Counted from the first letter of the stretch, positions 1-10,424 are shown. The stretch: 32,213 nt of DNA from Candidatus Colwelliibacteriota bacterium (GCA_028718505.1 JAQULQ010000005.1:3729-35941); one strand, 5' to 3'. Notes: generated by a model not told the origin, from the letters alone. A program made the numbers and translations.

Positions 1-955
1 GCAATCCTATCTCACGTGTCCGTTCTGTTACCGAGACCAGCATGATATTCATTACTCCCACTCCGCCGACCACCAAAGCGATAGCTACCACTGACGACAG
101 AAAGGCCGTCAGGGTGGAGATGACGGTCTGGATCATTTCGGCCGCTCCTTGGAGAGAAACAACGAAAAAGTCATCTTTTTCGAGATCATCTATCTTGTGA
201 GATTCCCGCAAGGTCTTTTCAATATCGGCGATAGTTCGGTCTACCCGGCTACTATCATCGGCCATAGCGATAAATTCATGATAATAGTCGATGCCTAAAA
301 TATATTTTTGGGCAACCGTGTGCGGTATAATTACCAAGTCGTCAATATTAAAGACTGCTACCACACCCCTCTGGGCCAGTACTCCGACCACCCGAAATTT
401 CTGCTCCTTTATCTGGATATATTTGCCTACAGCATCCGATTCGCCGAACAGCTCTTGCCTGACCTTATATCCAATAACAGCCGCCTTCTCCAGCTGTTTC
501 GTGTCGTTCTCTGTGAAAGTAGATCCTTCCAATAGGGGAGTATCCCATAGATCAACGAAGAAATTCACATCCCCGCCAAGCATAAAGGGCCTATAGGTTT
601 CGCCTTCGTAAGAAACACTTCCCGGGACGACTACGAACGGCACTATTTCTTTCAGATAAGGGACGTTGCTTTTACGTTTCAGCAGTTCGATATCTCTTTC
701 CCTAAGAGATTTACTGGTAAAAGTATTGGCGGCGTTGGTAGCGCCGGTCGGCTGATTACCCGGCCTGACGATTATGGTCTCTCCGCCGAAACCGCTGATC
801 TCACCTAAGATAAGTTTTTCGGCACCGTCACCCAGAGAAACCATCATCATAATGGCTGTAATGCCGATGAGGATACCCAAAATAGTCAGGAAAGAACGGG
901 ATTTGTTGATCTTGAGAGCTCGATAGGCAATTTTGAAGCTGTGCCTGATATCCAT
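1..955 (-). CDS. MacB/FtsX-family ABC transporter permease, second tandem copy (3' end cut by window edge)
   Basis: Not in the ORF track because its stop lies outside the window. Manual minus-strand translation from ATG at 955 is open to position 1: MDIRHSFKIAYRALKINKSRSFLTILGILIGITAIMMMVSLGDGAEKLILGEISGFGGETIIVRPGNQ...VVAIALVVGGVGVMNIMLVSVTERTREIGL. Paralog of the 957..2201 gene. Confidence 0.93.
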   Translation of the reverse strand, partial: MDIRHSFKIAYRALKINKSRSFLTILGILIGITAIMMMVSLGDGAEKLILGEISGFGGETIIVRPGNQPTGATNAANTFTSKSLRERDIELLKRKSNVPYLKEIVPFVVVPGSVSYEGETYRPFMLGGDVNFFVDLWDTPLLEGSTFTENDTKQLEKAAVIGYKVRQELFGESDAVGKYIQIKEQKFRVVGVLAQRGVVAVFNIDDLVIIPHTVAQKYILGIDYYHEFIAMADDSSRVDRTIADIEKTLRESHKIDDLEKDDFFVVSLQGAAEMIQTVISTLTAFLSSVVAIALVVGGVGVMNIMLVSVTERTREIGL

Positions 956-956
956 G

Positions 957-2201
957 CTATTCGTAACCGAGAGCTTCCACCGGACTTTTGCGTGCCGCCT
1001 TGCGGGCAGGATAAAGCCCGAAGACCAGACCTACTAAGCTGGTGACAGCCAAACCCATTAGAATAGCGGAGAAGGGGAATGAGAAGCTCCAGTTGGGAGC
1101 CACGAACTGTGCCATAGCCAGAGATATGAGGAACGACAGGATGCCTCCCAGAATAATGCCGGCCAGACCCCCGATAGAGGTGAGCAGCACTGCTTCCAGC
1201 AGAAACTGCTGAAGGATCTCTCCTTCCGTTGCTCCCACTGCTTTGCGCAATCCTATCTCACGTGTCCGTTCTGTTACCGAGACCAGCATGATATTCATTA
1301 CTCCCACTCCGCCGACCACCAAAGCGATAGCTACCACTGACGACAGAAAGGCCGTCAGGGTGGAGATGACGGTTTGGATCTGCTCAATCGCGCCCTGCGT
1401 AGTCGTCACATAAAAATCGTCTTTATCGGGATCGTCGATGTTGTGGGCCTCTCTTATAGTTCTCTCGATATCAGCAGCTGTTTGATCGACCACATCAATA
1501 CTTTCCGCCACCACGTCTATCTCATGATAGTAGTCGATACCCAATATATAGGTCTGGGCAGTGGTGTGGGGAATAATAACTAGTTCGTCCATATCGAAAA
1601 AGGAGACCATACCCCTTTTAGCTAAGACCCCCACGACCCTGAATTTGAAATCCCCGATCTGAATATTTCTGCCGATAGCATCTGACTCTCCGAAAAGCTC
1701 ACGTTTGACCTTATCTCCGATGACAGCTACCTTAGCCCGCTGTCGGATATCGCCCTCCGCAAAAACGCTGCCCTCTCCAACGGGAGTGTTAAAAACGCGC
1801 GTTAGAAATTCAGCCGATCCTCCTAATATCGTGGGGGTATATGTTTCACTTTCGTAAGCGATGTCTTCTGATACCATTACCATCGGCTCTACCTCCTTCG
1901 CGTAGGGTACGTTATTTTTGCTTCTCAGGAGCTCGACATCTCTATCTTTAAGAGAGTCGCTATAAAGGGCGCCCGCAAAATCTGTCGGCCCCGACGGTTC
2001 CTGTCCGGCATTAATGGCGATAGTTTCACCGCCAAAGCCGCTCAATTCACCCAAAATGAGCCCTTCGGCACCATTGCCAAGAGAAACCATCATCATAATG
2101 GCTGTAATGCCGATGAGGATACCCAAAATAGTCAGGAAAGAACGGGATTTGTTGATCTTGAGAGCTCGATAGGCAATTTTGAAGCTGTGCCTGATCAACA
2201 T
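957..2201 (-). CDS. MacB/FtsX-family ABC transporter permease
   Basis: 414 aa. N-terminal TM plus MacB periplasmic core-like region, then FtsX signature VGGVGVMNIMLVSVTERTREIGLRKAVGA and C-terminal TM helices. Confidence 0.95.
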   Translation of the reverse strand: MLIRHSFKIAYRALKINKSRSFLTILGILIGITAIMMMVSLGNGAEGLILGELSGFGGETIAINAGQEPSGPTDFAGALYSDSLKDRDVELLRSKNNVPYAKEVEPMVMVSEDIAYESETYTPTILGGSAEFLTRVFNTPVGEGSVFAEGDIRQRAKVAVIGDKVKRELFGESDAIGRNIQIGDFKFRVVGVLAKRGMVSFFDMDELVIIPHTTAQTYILGIDYYHEIDVVAESIDVVDQTAADIERTIREAHNIDDPDKDDFYVTTTQGAIEQIQTVISTLTAFLSSVVAIALVVGGVGVMNIMLVSVTERTREIGLRKAVGATEGEILQQFLLEAVLLTSIGGLAGIILGGILSFLISLAMAQFVAPNWSFSFPFSAILMGLAVTSLVGLVFGLYPARKAARKSPVEALGYE

Positions 2202-2891
2202 CTATTTTTTAGTTATCCGATCTTCTTCTAATTTGCCGTCCCGCAAGCGGATAATGCGTCCGGCGTAATCTGCGATCTCTTTTTCGTGGGTGATGACAAT
2301 AATCGTACGTCCCTCCTCATTGAGCTCTTTGATAATCTCCATCAGTTCGTGGCTGGCTTTGGTGTCTAAATTACCCGTCGGTTCATCCGCGAAGATAATT
2401 TCCGGATCATTAACTAAAGCCCGGGCAATAGCTACTCTTTGTTTCTCTCCTCCAGAGAGCTGATTTGACTCGTGTTCCAAGCGATGCTCTAAGTGGACCA
2501 TTTTGATAGCTCTGAGAGCCAGATCCTTCCACTGGTGCTGAGGAGTATCGGAGTAGAGGAGGGGGAGCTCGACGTTATCGAGTACGGTTGTGCGGGGCAG
2601 GAGATTAAAAGCCTGAAAGACAAAACCAGCCTTCTTATTTCTAACCTTGGCAATCGCGTCTTCGGGATAAGCATCAACTGCTTTGCCGTCGAATTTGTAC
2701 GAGCCGCTGGTCTGCTTGTCCAGCATGGCCAATATGTGAAGGAGGGTAGATTTACCGGAGCCGGAGGGACCCATAATAGCTACAAATTCCCCTCTGTCTA
2801 TTTCGAGAGAGACATCATCAAGAGCAACGGTCTGGACATCGTCGTTTCCGTAAACCCTGCGCAGGTGTTTGGCTTCGATCAGTTTGCTCAC
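2202..2891 (-). CDS. ABC transporter ATP-binding protein (MacB/LolD type)
   Basis: Walker [10 protein letters not shown], signature [15 protein letters not shown], Walker [13 protein letters not shown]; abuts the permease gene. Confidence 0.96.
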   Translation of the reverse strand: MSKLIEAKHLRRVYGNDDVQTVALDDVSLEIDRGEFVAIMGPSGSGKSTLLHILAMLDKQTSGSYKFDGKAVDAYPEDAIAKVRNKKAGFVFQAFNLLPRTTVLDNVELPLLYSDTPQHQWKDLALRAIKMVHLEHRLEHESNQLSGGEKQRVAIARALVNDPEIIFADEPTGNLDTKASHELMEIIKELNEEGRTIIVITHEKEIADYAGRIIRLRDGKLEEDRITKK

Positions 2892-2906
2892 ACTCGAAGT
2901 AGGGGA

Positions 2907-4445
2907 TTAGCCCCTGGTAAATACGACTATCTGGTCGCCCTCATTCAAGCCCTCAAGAATTTCCGTGTCTCCGTCAAAACCTTTTAATCCCGTTTGGACC
3001 TCAACTTCCTCCGTTTTATCTCCGCGTACTACTCTGACATAGCGCTTGCCGTCTTTCTCAATAACAGCTCTTTGAGGAACAGAAAGGGCACCGGAGCTGG
3101 TGTTAGTAATTATGTCCACGTTGGCAGTCATACCCGAACGGATCCTTTCATCTTCTGTTTCAAAGCTCAGCAGTACTTTGTAGGTTGCCACCCCCTCAAC
3201 CATCGTTTCAGCCGGGTCAATAAAGCTGACGTAGGCACCAAAAATAGTATCGCTGTCATAAGCGTCCAGAGTTATCTCTGCTTTGTTGTTCAGCGCCACA
3301 CTGGCGATATCCGCTTCGGGTATAAAGGTCTCTATCTCAAATTGAGAAGCAGACATAACAGAAACGACCGCACTGCCGGCAGAGAGCATTTCGCCCACCT
3401 CAGTATCAATCCTGGTGACCACTCCGCTGAAGGGTGCGCGAATACTCGATCTTTCTATTTCAGCATAGACTGCGTTTACCTGCGCCTCGGCGCTTTTAAC
3501 CCTTTGCTCCTGAAGAAGAACATCCTGAAGCTGCTCCGATGAAGAGTTCGAAGAGCCAGCTTCGACGGTTAAATATGCCTGCTTGGCCGTGCGAAAGGCA
3601 GTTAGGGCTGTGCTGATGGCTGTCCGGGCAGCCGCAATGTCAGAACGATAACCAGCCACAATTGTATTGGAAACAGACGTCGCGTAGTAGGCGTTGATAA
3701 TAGCGGCAATGTCGCTGAGGAAACTCTGCACAGATATCAGGTAGCCCTCAACATTATCGGCGGCCTCTTCGATGTCCAGTCCGGCCGGATCCTGTAGGTA
3801 GCTCTGCCAGGCTTCCAGATCTTTGAAAATGAATTTTCTCTGAGTGCGCAGACTCGAAGCGTCGCTTACATCCGCGCCGAAAATTATTTCAGTTCCGCCG
3901 GTATCTACTATTGCTCCGAACGATTTGCTGTCAGCAGGGCCGTAGAACAGCTGTTCGGCCTCATTTTTAACGGCGTCGTCCGCTTTAAAGTAGGCGTTTC
4001 CCATAGCGTCGATAAGGTCTTCTTCTGCACTTGAAAGATCTATAGCGCTGGTTTTCAGAATAGCTTCCAGTTCCAGACGCTCTATCTCTAAATCGGACTG
4101 AGCGGAGGCCAGACTGGCATAAAGATCCGCCCCAGCAGCGCTTAGAATAAGGTCACCCCTTTGGACATCATCGCCGACAGCTGTATAAATTCGGGCAACT
4201 TTACCGCTGCGTTCGAGCGCTATGTCAACCCTCTCACTCGGTTTCACCCGGCCGGTTACGTCTACAATACTGACTACATCTTTTCGGACCACCTCACCTA
4301 TGTCGTAAGCAGCCAGAGGATTGTTCTGCATAGAAGAGAAGAACAGAAAGAGCGCTATCAGAGCCACTCCAGTCAAAACAGCCCCTTTGGGCTTTCTGAC
4401 GAAGACGAGGAAACGCCGTCCGTACGTTTTGATTTTATTCAGCAT
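2907..4445 (-). CDS. HlyD/MacA-type periplasmic adaptor (membrane fusion protein)
   Basis: N-terminal TM, VVDVTGRVKPSERVDIALERSGKVARIYTAVGDDVQRGDLI lipoyl-like half, central coiled coil, IRAPFSGVVTRIDTEVGEML second half; operonic with ABC genes. Confidence 0.9.
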   Translation of the reverse strand: MLNKIKTYGRRFLVFVRKPKGAVLTGVALIALFLFFSSMQNNPLAAYDIGEVVRKDVVSIVDVTGRVKPSERVDIALERSGKVARIYTAVGDDVQRGDLILSAAGADLYASLASAQSDLEIERLELEAILKTSAIDLSSAEEDLIDAMGNAYFKADDAVKNEAEQLFYGPADSKSFGAIVDTGGTEIIFGADVSDASSLRTQRKFIFKDLEAWQSYLQDPAGLDIEEAADNVEGYLISVQSFLSDIAAIINAYYATSVSNTIVAGYRSDIAAARTAISTALTAFRTAKQAYLTVEAGSSNSSSEQLQDVLLQEQRVKSAEAQVNAVYAEIERSSIRAPFSGVVTRIDTEVGEMLSAGSAVVSVMSASQFEIETFIPEADIASVALNNKAEITLDAYDSDTIFGAYVSFIDPAETMVEGVATYKVLLSFETEDERIRSGMTANVDIITNTSSGALSVPQRAVIEKDGKRYVRVVRGDKTEEVEVQTGLKGFDGDTEILEGLNEGDQIVVFTRG

Positions 4446-4483
4446 AGTTTACCAGTTTATTGTACTCGTCTAACGGGAAAAAG

Positions 4484-5254
4484 CTATAAATAACCTATCT
4501 TCTTCAGCAGGGGAGAGTGCTCCCATTCCCAGAGTCTCTTGGCCCCCAGAAATGCCTGAAAATCGTCCTGCCAGTAGGGGAATTCCTTAAGCTGAACCAC
4601 GCCCTCCAACTCACCCCACTCGTGATTGCAGGTTTTGGAATTAATGCCGTTGCCGGGGTAGGGGGGCCGGATCTTTTCCCGCCCGCCCTTCAGCCGGCGA
4701 TTAGCTCCGCAGAGCATACATCTCTGATCCTGATCCACACGCAGGATCCAGCGGGTCTGCAGATTGCGGAATTGTTCAAGCAGGGGAGGATAATAGGCGG
4801 CTGTTTGCAGATTATAGTCGCGGTAAATGCCTTGAGAGGTTTTAATATCCATAATGCCGAACTTACCGTCTATCAGGGCCAGAGCATCCAAAGTGCCAGC
4901 GTATCGGTCATTGAGATTGACGACCCGATGCTCAACCCACTCGGGATCAACAGAAATATCGTGGGTATCTAAAAACTTTTTAAAAGCAGTAATTGAAGGT
5001 TTAATGTCGTCCGCGATAGTAGGGGACTGGCCGGTCAGAATAGCCTCGATCGCTTCGTGCACCCGGGTGCCCTCATCTGCCGAAAGGCTCATAATTCTCT
5101 CTGCCTCCTGATAATTATCCAGTTCGGCGTAGTATCGATAAAGGGCCGGCTTGGACTTGATGGTCAGAATGCTGGTTACCCGGGGATACCAAGTACCTTT
5201 TATCTCATAACCGTGTTTCTCTTTGAATTTTAGCGGATTAGGGTTATCCCACAT
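4484..5254 (-). CDS. PD-(D/E)XK superfamily nuclease with Cys-rich insertion
   Basis: GTRVHEAIEAILTG..., YAGTLDALALIDGKFGIMDIKTSQGIY...LQTAAYY matches the RecB/Cas4-like motif order (G-x-x-D, D-x-K, Q-x-x-x-Y). CMLCGA...TCNHEW insertion. Confidence 0.75.
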   Translation of the reverse strand: MWDNPNPLKFKEKHGYEIKGTWYPRVTSILTIKSKPALYRYYAELDNYQEAERIMSLSADEGTRVHEAIEAILTGQSPTIADDIKPSITAFKKFLDTHDISVDPEWVEHRVVNLNDRYAGTLDALALIDGKFGIMDIKTSQGIYRDYNLQTAAYYPPLLEQFRNLQTRWILRVDQDQRCMLCGANRRLKGGREKIRPPYPGNGINSKTCNHEWGELEGVVQLKEFPYWQDDFQAFLGAKRLWEWEHSPLLKKIGYL

Positions 5255-5459
5255 GTTTTCTATAAAAATGCCTTATAGGTCAATTTTAAGCCAAATTTAC
5301 GGCTTTTTCACGGGGGGAGCGGCTTAAGCTATGATTCTACTGTGATATGACGCAAAACGATGCTTATACGACATTATCACAAGAGCCAAATACCCCTCTC
5401 CCCTTCAGGGCAGAGATTACTCTGCACAGAACAGTAAAGATAGAAAAGTTCGGATGATA

Positions 5460-6755
5460 TTACAAATACTGCGTGGGATTAAGAGTAACTCCGATCGGTA
5501 CCAATCCGCTGGCTGGCGGGACCGAGACCAAACCGCCGGTTTCTCTGGTCCCTCCGGCACTCCAGCCTCCGGCTGGGGTAGCATAAAGGCCGAAGTGCAG
5601 ATGCGAGCCGGTCGAAAATCCGGTACTGCCCACGTATCCTATCAGCTCCCCTTTCTTAACTTTCTGGCCGGCAGAGACAACACTCTTGGATAGGTGCGCA
5701 TAAAGGGTAGAGAGACTGTTCTGATGGTCGATTAGCACATACCGTCCGTATTGGTAATACAAACCGTTATAGTCCGAACGGACAACCGTCCCGTCAGCCG
5801 CCGCCCGCACCTCCGTGCCGGTCGGGGCACCGATATCCAGACCGTTGTGAGGCCGGCCGCGGTAGAATCTGGTGGAGTAGGCGGTTTCTCCGTAATTTTG
5901 AGTTATTATTCCAGCTGCTATTCCCCCGCTTGAGGTCACCGGCCAAGCCAGCAGGCCTTTCTGCCGGCTGAGAACCGTGGAGCGGTCGAACCCCTTGCTG
6001 AGCTGAGCTTCAATATCAGCGATCTCGTTCATCAGGGCCTGCTGCTGTTCTTCCAGAGTAGTCAGAAGCTTTTGGTACTCCCCTTCCTGGTTCTTGGTTG
6101 CAACCAGCAGTTCCTGCTTTTGGGACTTTTGTTCGTCCAGGATAGTTTTTCTGTTCTCTAAATTAACGGTTTCTACCGCCAGCTCATCCCGTTTATTATC
6201 ACTGCTGACAATGGTCGTACCAAGCTGGTTATGCAGATGGGTAAGTTCGGCTACCTCTTGGCTGAGGTTGCCTTGCAGGGCCGTTAAGGCATTGATTTCG
6301 GCCACTCCTTCAGCGATGGTCTGGCTGGTCAAAAGAGACTCCAGAAGAGTCCATTCATCCTTGCGCTGCAGCTTTCTTAACAGCTCGGCGACGGCCGCCT
6401 GCCTAGTGGAAAGCTGCTCCCCTACTTCCTGTGCTTCATCGGTCAGGGATACTATTTCTAAAGTCAGCTTCTCAATGTTGGTCTCGGTGGCCTTGATAGT
6501 CAGGTCGGCCTGTTTGATGCCCGTATCCAGCTGGCCAATGGCTGTCCCGAGGGTCCTCCCCTGCCCCTGCAGGGTGGTGATCTTGGATTGGGTTTGGTTA
6601 ATCTGCTTATTCAAATCCTCCACCTCTTGGCGCTTCTCTTCAATGGCTTTTTGGAGATCTTCTTCAGAATCAGCGATCACCGCCGGCACATAGGGTGAGA
6701 GCATTAAGCCGCAGATTACTAAGAGCGGCAGGCAGATTGCAGTAAGGGGTTTCAT
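5460..6755 (-). CDS. EnvC-like murein hydrolase activator: signal peptide, coiled coil, M23 (LytM) domain
   Basis: Long coiled coil EEKRQEVEDLNKQINQTQSKIT..., then HNGLDIGAPTGTEVRAAADGTVV...LYAHLSK...GSTGFSTGSHLHFGLY. Confidence 0.92.
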   Translation of the reverse strand: MKPLTAICLPLLVICGLMLSPYVPAVIADSEEDLQKAIEEKRQEVEDLNKQINQTQSKITTLQGQGRTLGTAIGQLDTGIKQADLTIKATETNIEKLTLEIVSLTDEAQEVGEQLSTRQAAVAELLRKLQRKDEWTLLESLLTSQTIAEGVAEINALTALQGNLSQEVAELTHLHNQLGTTIVSSDNKRDELAVETVNLENRKTILDEQKSQKQELLVATKNQEGEYQKLLTTLEEQQQALMNEIADIEAQLSKGFDRSTVLSRQKGLLAWPVTSSGGIAAGIITQNYGETAYSTRFYRGRPHNGLDIGAPTGTEVRAAADGTVVRSDYNGLYYQYGRYVLIDHQNSLSTLYAHLSKSVVSAGQKVKKGELIGYVGSTGFSTGSHLHFGLYATPAGGWSAGGTRETGGLVSVPPASGLVPIGVTLNPTQYL

Positions 6756-6758
6756 AGA

Positions 6759-8177
6759 TCAAAAAGTCTCGGGAATTTCTAATTTATGCAGAGCGAGATT
6801 AATCCTCCTGATTGATTCCTTCTCACCTAAAGCTTCGATGATCTCAAAAGGACCGGGTGAATTCTCCTGCCCGGAAAGGGCTACCCTCAGCGGCCAAAGC
6901 GTCTCTCCCCTCTTCCCGTTGCCAACGGCCTCCAGCAACTTTTTCTCAATAACATCTCTGCGGCTGCGCGGCTCCAGGCCGTTAATGGCGTCTTTCATTT
7001 TGTTCAGATTCAACTCCACCTGCCCAAAGTTCATCTCTTTCCACTTTAGCAGATCGACGGGATAATCGGGCAGTTCAAAATAAAATTTAAGCAGGTTTTC
7101 AAGTTCATCCAGCCGGCTGGCCCGCCCCCGGATAGCGTCCATCATGGCCTCATTTAACTTCCAGCGTTTAGGTACGAACTCCTCTGCCAAAGCCAGCAGC
7201 TGCCTGCCGTCCATCTCCTTGATATAGTGGGCGTTGAACCAGTCCAGTTTCTCCTGGCTGAAAACCGCACCCCCCTTCTGCACCTTCTTCAGATCGAACT
7301 CCTTGATCAGCTCCTGGATACTCATCACTTCTTCATCGCCTTTCGGATGCCATCCTATAAGAGCTAAGAAGTTAAAGAGAGCCTCTCTAACATAACCCTG
7401 TTTGATATAGTCGGTCAGAGCCACGCTGTTGTAGCGTTTGGATATTTTGCTTCTATCGGGATTGAGTATCATCGGCAGATGAGCGAACTGCGGGATATCA
7501 AAACCTAGCGCCTGCATAATAAAGATCTGGCGGGGAGTGTTGGAGATATGATCCTCCCCTCTGATGATATGAGTGATACCCAAGAGCGCATCATCTACGG
7601 TGACGGCAAAATTATAAAGAGGCTCTCCGCCCTCTTTGGCTATAACGATATCCCCCATCAGGGCGCCGTCGAATTCTATTCTTCCTCTGACAATATCCTG
7701 GAAGGCGACCTTGGTGTCAGGAACTTTCAGCCGGATCACATGAGGCGCTCCCTCCCCCACTCTCCTGAGAGCCTCGTCCGGCGGCAGGCTGCGGCACTTG
7801 CCTGAGTACTTAGGCGCCAGTCCCTGGGCCAGCATAACCTGCCTCTGCTCTTCCAGCTCATCTTTACTGCAAAAACAGTAATATGCTTTGCTCGATTCCA
7901 ACAGCTTACCTAAATAATCTCTATGTATTTCAACGCGGTCACTCTGTCTGTAGAACTCATCCCAATCCAGGCCCAGCCATTTTAGTCCGTACAGAATGTC
8001 TCCTTCGAATTTTTTTTGGGATCTCTCCTTGTCCGTATCTTCAATGCGCAGCAGAAAATCGCCGTTGTGGGCGCGGGCAAAAAGCCAGTTGAAAAGAGCG
8101 GTTCTGGCATTACCAATATGAAACGAACCGGTCGGCGAGGGTGCTATCCTGACTCTCACCTTTTTTTCGCTCGGCAT
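6759..8177 (-). CDS. gltX: Glutamyl-tRNA synthetase
   Basis: RIAPSPTGSFHIGNARTALFNWLFA (HIGH), LYNFAVTVDDALLGITHIIRGEDHISNTPRQ, DRSKISKRYNSVAL (KMSKS-like). Confidence 0.97.
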   Translation of the reverse strand: MPSEKKVRVRIAPSPTGSFHIGNARTALFNWLFARAHNGDFLLRIEDTDKERSQKKFEGDILYGLKWLGLDWDEFYRQSDRVEIHRDYLGKLLESSKAYYCFCSKDELEEQRQVMLAQGLAPKYSGKCRSLPPDEALRRVGEGAPHVIRLKVPDTKVAFQDIVRGRIEFDGALMGDIVIAKEGGEPLYNFAVTVDDALLGITHIIRGEDHISNTPRQIFIMQALGFDIPQFAHLPMILNPDRSKISKRYNSVALTDYIKQGYVREALFNFLALIGWHPKGDEEVMSIQELIKEFDLKKVQKGGAVFSQEKLDWFNAHYIKEMDGRQLLALAEEFVPKRWKLNEAMMDAIRGRASRLDELENLLKFYFELPDYPVDLLKWKEMNFGQVELNLNKMKDAINGLEPRSRRDVIEKKLLEAVGNGKRGETLWPLRVALSGQENSPGPFEIIEALGEKESIRRINLALHKLEIPETF

Positions 8178-9319
8178 TACCTATATTTTAGGATGGCCTG
8201 AGCTAAATTTGAAGCAGCTTCCGGCTTGTAGAAACCAATAGCTGCCTCTGCCATTTTCCTGAGTCTAAGAGGGCTCTCGAGCAGATTCTGGATATTTTCG
8301 ATGAATAGGTGCGGCAAAAGATTATCTGGCTCCATTACGATAGCTGCTCCGGTATTTTGATATGCGATAGCATTAGCCTCTTGGTGATTGTTGGCCGAAT
8401 CCGGCAGAGGAATAATAAGAGAGGGTTTGCCAAAAGCCGCTATTTCAAAAACAAACCCGGCACCGGCCCGCGAGATAACCAGATCAGCTGCCCGAAGGGC
8501 CAGCCGCAGGTCCTTCTGAAAATAATCCATCGCCCGATAGCCATTTCTCAGATTCTCCGGCAGATCTTTAGATACCACCTGAAATTCTGCCAGGACGCTC
8601 TTATAGTTCTTAACCCCGGTCTGATGCAGGACCTGACAGAACGGCAGCAGTCCCGTTAGGGTATCCAAAATAAGATCGTTGATCTGAGCAGCCCCCTGAG
8701 AACCGCCTAGAACAAGTACGAGGGGTTTCTGAGTATCAAAGCTAAAATAACCCTTAGCCTGCTCCTGAGTAGTCTTGTCAGCCAAGAGATATCGGCGCAC
8801 CGGGTTGCCTACGTAAAAGATGTTTTGGCTGGCAAAGTATTGAGCAGCACCTTCGAAAGAGGTCCCCACCAAGTTGGCAAACTTAGCGGCCGTCCGATTA
8901 TTGATACCCGGTATCGCATCTGATTCGTGGATGACAATGGGAATGCGATAAAAACGCGCCGCTAATACCACAGGCAGAGAGCCCACTCCCCCTTTTGAGA
9001 AGACTACATCCGGCATATACCAAAACATTTTCCCGACAGCCTGAAAAAGGCTCCAGACGAACTTCGGTACATCAATGATGTTCATAGGAGAAAAGTATCG
9101 TCTCAGTTTACTGCCGGTTATTCTTGCTACCCGGACGTTATTTTCTTCCAAATACTGCCTAAAGCTTCCGCACGCGCCGAAATAGCGGATCTCCATATTG
9201 ATCGCGTGCTGGGCGGCCAGCGTCTGCAATTCTGCTACCACTGCCACCAACGGATAAATGTGGCCGCCTGTGCCGCCGCCGGTTACTAATACCCTGAATT
9301 TCTTTTCTCTCTTAGCCAT
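8177..9319 (-). CDS. murG: UDP-N-acetylglucosamine--N-acetylmuramyl-(pentapeptide) pyrophosphoryl-undecaprenol GlcNAc transferase
   Basis: VLVTGGGTGGHIYPLVAVVAEL, FSKGGVGSLPVVLAARFYRIPIVIHESDAIPG, VLGGSQGAAQIND, VISRAGAGFVFEIAAFGKPSLIIPLP. Confidence 0.97.
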   Translation of the reverse strand: MAKREKKFRVLVTGGGTGGHIYPLVAVVAELQTLAAQHAINMEIRYFGACGSFRQYLEENNVRVARITGSKLRRYFSPMNIIDVPKFVWSLFQAVGKMFWYMPDVVFSKGGVGSLPVVLAARFYRIPIVIHESDAIPGINNRTAAKFANLVGTSFEGAAQYFASQNIFYVGNPVRRYLLADKTTQEQAKGYFSFDTQKPLVLVLGGSQGAAQINDLILDTLTGLLPFCQVLHQTGVKNYKSVLAEFQVVSKDLPENLRNGYRAMDYFQKDLRLALRAADLVISRAGAGFVFEIAAFGKPSLIIPLPDSANNHQEANAIAYQNTGAAIVMEPDNLLPHLFIENIQNLLESPLRLRKMAEAAIGFYKPEAASNLAQAILKYR

Positions 9320-9322
9320 ATA

Positions 9323-10423
9323 TCAGCCGTTTTTACGGACATTAAGCATTATACCGACCATAGTCATAAAAATCATCAGAGAAAAATTGCCGTAGCTGAT
9401 AAAAGGCAGAGGTACACCGGTCGTTGGAATCAAAGCGGAGGCTGAAGCCATATGCACGGCTGCCTGAACGCCGATGACCGTCGAGAGGCCCAGAGCTACT
9501 AAGTAACCGAATTTGTCCCTAGTTTTACGCGCGATCATAATGCCCCCTATAATTAGTGCCAGAAAAATAAGGATCACGAACATAGTCCCAACGTAACCTG
9601 TCTCCTCGGCGATGATCGCAAAAATAGAATCGGTCATACGTTCGGGCAGGAACTGTTTGGCCTGAGAATTACCGTAACCAACCCCAGTCCATCCGCCCGA
9701 GCCTATTACCGTTAGGGCTTGATTCGCCTGATAGGCTGAGTCCTGAACATCTTCGGTAGGGTCTATGAACGTTTTTATCCGCTCTATACGATAATCCTGA
9801 GCGAGCATAATGAAACCTGCCAGTAAAAGCGTGCCGAGAAGAATAATAACGGTCAGGAAGCTCCATCTGGCTCCGGATGCCATATACATAGCACAGGCAG
9901 TCAGGCAGATGATGATGGCGGCGCTGGTCGAACCCTGGATAAACAGAATAAGTGCTACGAAGCCGATGATAGATAAGAAAGGAACCAGCCCTTCAGAGAA
10001 GCTTTTCTCCCGCGAGGATTTCTGGCTGGTAAGCCAAGCGGCCAGATAAATGACGATCGTCAGCTTCAGAAGTTCGGACGGCTGAATAGTCAGGCTGCCA
10101 ATATCAATCCATCTTCTGGCAGCACCCGATGCTATCCCGAGAGGCGTGAAAAGCAGCATCAACAGGCCGATGCTGCCGATGAAGATCAGGGATGCCAGTT
10201 TCTTGTAGAGATGATAATCAATAAAGTAACCGGCTAAGAATCCCAAAGTGCCAATGCCGATGCCGATGATTATCTGGTCTTTTAGATAATAAAATGGGTC
10301 GCCGTGCTCTTCCTTACCCAGATCAGACGAAGCTGATGCCAGAGCCATCAAGCCGATCCCCAGAAGCAGTACCAGGAAGCTAAAGAAGACCAGGTAATCC
10401 AATTTGCGGTTGGCTCCCTTCAT
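9323..10423 (-). CDS. ftsW: SEDS-family peptidoglycan glycosyltransferase FtsW
   Basis: Polytopic protein; SGAARRWIDIGSLTIQPSELLKLTIVIYLAAWL; IIAEETGYVG; TTGVPLPFISYGNFSLMIFMTMVGIMLNV. Confidence 0.95.
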   Translation of the reverse strand: MKGANRKLDYLVFFSFLVLLLGIGLMALASASSDLGKEEHGDPFYYLKDQIIIGIGIGTLGFLAGYFIDYHLYKKLASLIFIGSIGLLMLLFTPLGIASGAARRWIDIGSLTIQPSELLKLTIVIYLAAWLTSQKSSREKSFSEGLVPFLSIIGFVALILFIQGSTSAAIIICLTACAMYMASGARWSFLTVIILLGTLLLAGFIMLAQDYRIERIKTFIDPTEDVQDSAYQANQALTVIGSGGWTGVGYGNSQAKQFLPERMTDSIFAIIAEETGYVGTMFVILIFLALIIGGIMIARKTRDKFGYLVALGLSTVIGVQAAVHMASASALIPTTGVPLPFISYGNFSLMIFMTMVGIMLNVRKNG

Positions 10424-10424
10424 C

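Noticed and set aside
2493-3542. Plus-strand ORFs of 164 and 182 aa
   Set aside because: Antisense to ABC ATPase and adaptor genes; no recognisable domains.
5454-6693. Plus-strand ORFs opposite the M23 peptidase gene, including a 199-aa Ser-rich ORF
   Set aside because: Antisense of a strongly supported CDS; composition reflects the reverse of coiled-coil coding.
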